DNA from: Candidatus Poribacteria bacterium
GTDB lineage: Bacteria; Poribacteria; WGA-4E; WGA-3G
Direction: 5' to 3'
DNA: 7,607 nt
Assembly: GCA_009835515.1 (NCBI GenBank)
Contig: VXXH01000774.1
Coordinates: 1 to 7,607 of the forward strand
Numbering within the stretch: the stretch's first letter is position 1; the number at the start of each line of letters is the position of its first letter. The notes beneath the pieces are model-generated. The model was not told the DNA's origin. It searched no databases and worked only from the letters and a program-made list of their open reading frames with translations. Positions 4,854 through 7,607 of the stretch are shown one piece after another. The translations under genes were made by a program, and so were the position numbers.

Positions 4854-6905
4854 ATGCAGTACACATCCCAGCAAAATGATTGGTTGGTTCAGCCCTTTCG
4901 CCAGCCCGCTTCAGTAAAAGAAACCGACAATCAACTGATTCTCGATAATGGCCTCATTCAGCGAACATTCGTCACCTCACCTAATTTCGCAACAGTTGAT
5001 TATACCAATCAAATTACCGGTAACAGTCTTCTTCGCGGCATCAAACCAGAGGCGATACTTACGATTAACGGATGCCCATTTGAGGTAGGTGGCTTGAAAG
5101 GACAACCCGACTACGCCTATCTCGATTCGGATTGGATTGCAGACTTGACCAATGACCCGAACGCATTTCAATTTCGCGAATATAGAGTTGGTGAACCCAA
5201 AGCCCTCTATCCGTGGGTAAAAAGACGTTCAACGACACCATCAGCATATCCACCAGAGGGCGTGACATTGACGGTTGAGTTCTCACCACCCTCATCCGTT
5301 GACTCTCTGAAGGTTTGTGTGCATTATGAACTCTACCGAGGCATTCCGGTCCTGTCGAAGTGGGTCACGATTCATAATGAGGGTCAAAAACCGATTCAAT
5401 TGGATGCCTTAAGCTGTGAAATCCTTGCGGTCAATGAACAAGAAAAGCATCGGCTACATGTCGAGAGTGATTATGCCTTTAGTAGAATGGAAACAACACA
5501 GTGGGGACCCGATGCAGATTACAAGACGCAAGTCGATTATCTCTATCAGATGCCATTGCTGATGACAAGCCACTATCCGCTCGGTCCGGGAGTACTGCTT
5601 CAACCGGGAGAGACCTTCAAGAGTTTTAGGACCTTCGAGATTCTGCATGATAGTGATGACCGCGAGCGAAAAGGACTCGCACGCCGCAAGATGTATCGCA
5701 CGGTCGCGCCACAGGTCACGGAGAATCCAATCCTCATGCATGTTCGGAGTGCTGAGCCGGACGCGGTCCATTTGGCGATTGATCAGTGTGCCGAAGTCGG
5801 ATTTGAGATGGTGATTATGACCTTTGGGAGTGGATTCAATGTTGAGAGCGAAGACCCGGAATACATCGCCCTAATGAAGGAATTAGCAGACTATGCACAT
5901 AGTAAAAGTATTCAACTTGGTGGTTATACGCTGATGTGTGCTTCACGAGGTGTGGGTGAAGAGTTTAACTGTATTGACCCAGACACAGGGCAACCCGGAA
6001 GTAGATTTGGGCAGAGTGCGTGTCTTGCAAGCAGATGGGCGGATGGCTATTTCCAACGCGTACTGAATTTCATGGATAAAACCGGAATGGATATCATTGA
6101 GACAGACGGTCCTTATCATGGTGATGTGTGTGCCTCAAGGACGCACGCCCACCATAACGGCTTGGCGGATTCGCAGTTGCGTCAGTGGGAAGCGTGCGTT
6201 AATTTTTACCACGAATGCCGAGCACGCGGCATCTATATCAATTCGCCAGATCAGTATTATCTCAACGGTTCAAACAAATGCGGTATGGGCTATCGCGAAA
6301 CGAATTTCAGCTTGCCCCGCGAGCGTCAAATCCTAATCGCTCGGCAGAATATCTACGATGGAACGTACGAAAAGACCCCAAGCATGGGCTGGATGTTTGT
6401 CCCGTTAGTGGAGTATCACGGGGGTGGACAAGCCGCAACATTTGAGCCGCTTTGTGATCACCTCGATGACTACGAATCACATCTTGCACAGAACTTCGGC
6501 AGTGGTGTGATTGCGTGCTATCGCGGTCCTCGGCTTTTTGATACAGAACAGACGAAAACGGTCGTCAAGAAATGGGTTGACTTCTATAAAAAATATCGCC
6601 CAATATTGGAGTCTGACCTGATCCACGTACGTCGTCCAGATGGACGCTCCATTGATTGTGTGCTACACGCGAACGCGCAAATCAACCCCTGTGGACTCGC
6701 GATGCTCTATAATCCTACGCGGACGGTGCAGCAGATGACTTTGAAACTACCGCTCTATTATACTGGATTGTCTGAAATCGCCAAGGTTCGTGAAGAAGAA
6801 GGAGAACCTAAACAGTATAAAATCGACCGGAATTACAACATCGAGATTCCAATTAAGATGGAAGCAAAGCGTGTTAGTTATCTCATTATTGAAGCTGAAA
6901 CATAA
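4854..6905 (+). CDS. Cytoplasmic GH36-like (clan GH-D type) glycoside hydrolase
   Basis: I chose ATG 4854-4856 over the in-frame TTG at 4842; neither has a good ribosome binding site. The 683-aa product has no signal peptide. Layout resembles alpha-galactosidase-type enzymes: an N-terminal beta-sandwich (about 1-270, with strand repeats such as VHYELYRGIPVLSKWVTIHN); a TIM-barrel (about 290-570) with VIMTFGSGFN at 320-329 as an early strand and loop, LGGYTLMCASRG next, then DIIETDGPYHGD at 413-424; and a C-terminal beta-domain (from about 580, KYRPILESD, then LPLYYTGL near 632-639). D418 at the end of the DIIETDG strand is the best candidate nucleophile, by analogy with the aspartate closing strand 4 in GH27/GH36; the acid/base is not clear. 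I recall closely similar sequences in Planctomycetes and Poribacteria annotated as alpha-galactosidase-like. Likely acts on an alpha-linked sugar imported into the cell; the substrate is inferred, not shown. A LamG gene follows after 32 bp. Confidence 0.8.
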   Translation: MQYTSQQNDWLVQPFRQPASVKETDNQLILDNGLIQRTFVTSPNFATVDYTNQITGNSLLRGIKPEAILTINGCPFEVGGLKGQPDYAYLDSDWIADLTNDPNAFQFREYRVGEPKALYPWVKRRSTTPSAYPPEGVTLTVEFSPPSSVDSLKVCVHYELYRGIPVLSKWVTIHNEGQKPIQLDALSCEILAVNEQEKHRLHVESDYAFSRMETTQWGPDADYKTQVDYLYQMPLLMTSHYPLGPGVLLQPGETFKSFRTFEILHDSDDRERKGLARRKMYRTVAPQVTENPILMHVRSAEPDAVHLAIDQCAEVGFEMVIMTFGSGFNVESEDPEYIALMKELADYAHSKSIQLGGYTLMCASRGVGEEFNCIDPDTGQPGSRFGQSACLASRWADGYFQRVLNFMDKTGMDIIETDGPYHGDVCASRTHAHHNGLADSQLRQWEACVNFYHECRARGIYINSPDQYYLNGSNKCGMGYRETNFSLPRERQILIARQNIYDGTYEKTPSMGWMFVPLVEYHGGGQAATFEPLCDHLDDYESHLAQNFGSGVIACYRGPRLFDTEQTKTVVKKWVDFYKKYRPILESDLIHVRRPDGRSIDCVLHANAQINPCGLAMLYNPTRTVQQMTLKLPLYYTGLSEIAKVREEEGEPKQYKIDRNYNIEIPIKMEAKRVSYLIIEAET

Positions 6906-6926
6906 GTCCGCTTTAACTTTTCAACT

Positions 6927-6931
6927 GGAGG
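6927..6931 (+). promoter_or_regulatory. Ribosome binding site of the downstream LamG gene
   Basis: GGAGG lies six bases before ATG 6938-6940, in the 32-bp gap after the glycosidase stop. No terminator hairpin is visible in that gap, so the two genes probably share a transcript. Confidence 0.75.
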
Positions 6932-6937
6932 TAAAAG

Positions 6938-7607
6938 ATGAGAGCAATCGGATTAAAAAAAACAATTTGGGCATACGGAATACTGATCTGCCTCTGTTTC
7001 ATGATTTCAGGTCTAAGTTCTGCCAAGATCGATCCGGACACAGCTTTAGGAATATGGTTCTTTGATGAAGGTAAAGGCGGTACAGCAAAAGATTCTTCCA
7101 AAAATGGAAATGACGGCGAGATTGTTGATGCCCAATGGGTTGATGGTGAGTTCGGCAAAGCCCTAAAATTTGAGGGCGGTAGTCATGTTGCTGTCGGCGA
7201 TTTTTCTGACTATGAGGATAAAGTGTCGATCGTCGCTTTGATTAAAACGCCTGCAGCCCCTGCATGGTCTGACATCATCGTGGGCCCCTGCGGTGATGTT
7301 ATCTTGACCTTAAGGGACCACAAATTAAATTTCGCTGGCCAGTGTGCCCAACCGATCCCGCATAATACGTGGTCTACAACCTTGTTGAACGATGATAAGT
7401 GGCATCAGATTGCGGGTACTTACGACGGTAAAAAAGTGAATGTCTATGTCGATGGTGAATTAGAAGCATCTAATGCTGCTGCGGGTCCATTTAAAACGGG
7501 AGCTAAGTATATCGGCTCCAGAGATGACAAGCAGGAGGCTTTCACGGGGCTTATTGATGAGATCGCATTTTTCAATGTCGCACTCTCGGATGCTGATGTG
7601 AAAGCGA
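6938..7607 (+). CDS. Secreted LamG-domain protein, partial at the right edge
   Basis: The frame from ATG 6938 is open for 223 codons to the window end. Residues 1-29 form a signal peptide (basic start RAIGLKKT, hydrophobic WAYGILICLCFMISGL, likely cleavage after SSA). A nearly complete LamG/concanavalin-like domain follows: LGIWFFDEGKGG, DSSKNGNDGEI, a GKALKFEGG strand, KVSIVALIKTP, then DKWHQIAGTYDGKKV, VYVDGELEAS, YIGSRDD and GLIDEIAFFNVALS. These are the usual strands of the family, so the fold call is firm. Family members bind carbohydrate or protein ligands, often with calcium, outside the cell. Two cysteines in the middle (GPCGD, GQCAQ) may pair. The domain is nearly finished at the edge; typical proteins of this type end soon after, or continue with further domains. 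It is likely co-transcribed with the glycosidase. Confidence 0.88.
   Translation, partial: MRAIGLKKTIWAYGILICLCFMISGLSSAKIDPDTALGIWFFDEGKGGTAKDSSKNGNDGEIVDAQWVDGEFGKALKFEGGSHVAVGDFSDYEDKVSIVALIKTPAAPAWSDIIVGPCGDVILTLRDHKLNFAGQCAQPIPHNTWSTTLLNDDKWHQIAGTYDGKKVNVYVDGELEASNAAAGPFKTGAKYIGSRDDKQEAFTGLIDEIAFFNVALSDADVKA

Noticed and set aside
1..7607. CRISPR array, tRNA, rRNA or intact insertion sequence
   Set aside because: No regularly spaced repeats, cloverleaf-like sequence, rRNA signature or transposase was seen on either strand.

Overview
The window looks like chromosomal DNA from an uncultivated Candidatus Poribacteria-like or related PVC-adjacent bacterium. This is an inference. It rests on two secreted LamG-fold (concanavalin-like) proteins, a cytoplasmic GH36-like glycosidase of a type I associate with Planctomycetes and Poribacteria, and a lipoprotein zinc peptidase with an HEFAH...EYWAEG signature. 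No rRNA or tRNA gene is present to fix the taxonomy.

Layout. Positions 1-4679 are coded on the minus strand and 4854-7607 on the plus strand, with a divergent promoter region between them (about 4680-4853). Reading leftwards from the promoter on the minus strand: a LamG protein cut off after half its domain (4679-4275); a scar-like junction with a near-perfect 10-bp direct repeat and a hairpin (4245-4327); the 5'-truncated remains of a possibly thioredoxin-like gene (4260-3853); a 45-residue putative membrane peptide; and a zinc-metallopeptidase lipoprotein (3686-2763). Then comes a tightly packed block of five genes with gaps of 9 bp or less, or overlaps (2749 to the left edge): a 114-aa protein, a 147-aa orphan, a 140-aa protein, a 314-aa GT8-like glycosyltransferase and a 201+ aa protein that runs off the window.

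The most interesting observation is in that block. The 114-aa, 140-aa and 201+ aa proteins are diverged paralogues or share one small module: a Y-R-x-x-G-x-P...A-F core, then an F-x-P motif about 18-24 residues later, then a short terminal strand. They alternate with an orphan protein and a putative glycosyltransferase in one compact operon. I do not recognise this module. The arrangement suggests a surface-structure or virion-like accessory cluster, but nothing in the window proves either.

On the plus strand, a 683-aa GH36-like glycosidase without a signal peptide is followed 32 bp later by a secreted LamG protein with its own strong ribosome binding site. They probably form an operon for binding (outside) and cleaving (inside) an alpha-linked sugar. 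The truncated LamG gene on the opposite side of the promoter is a second, broken member of the same fold family.
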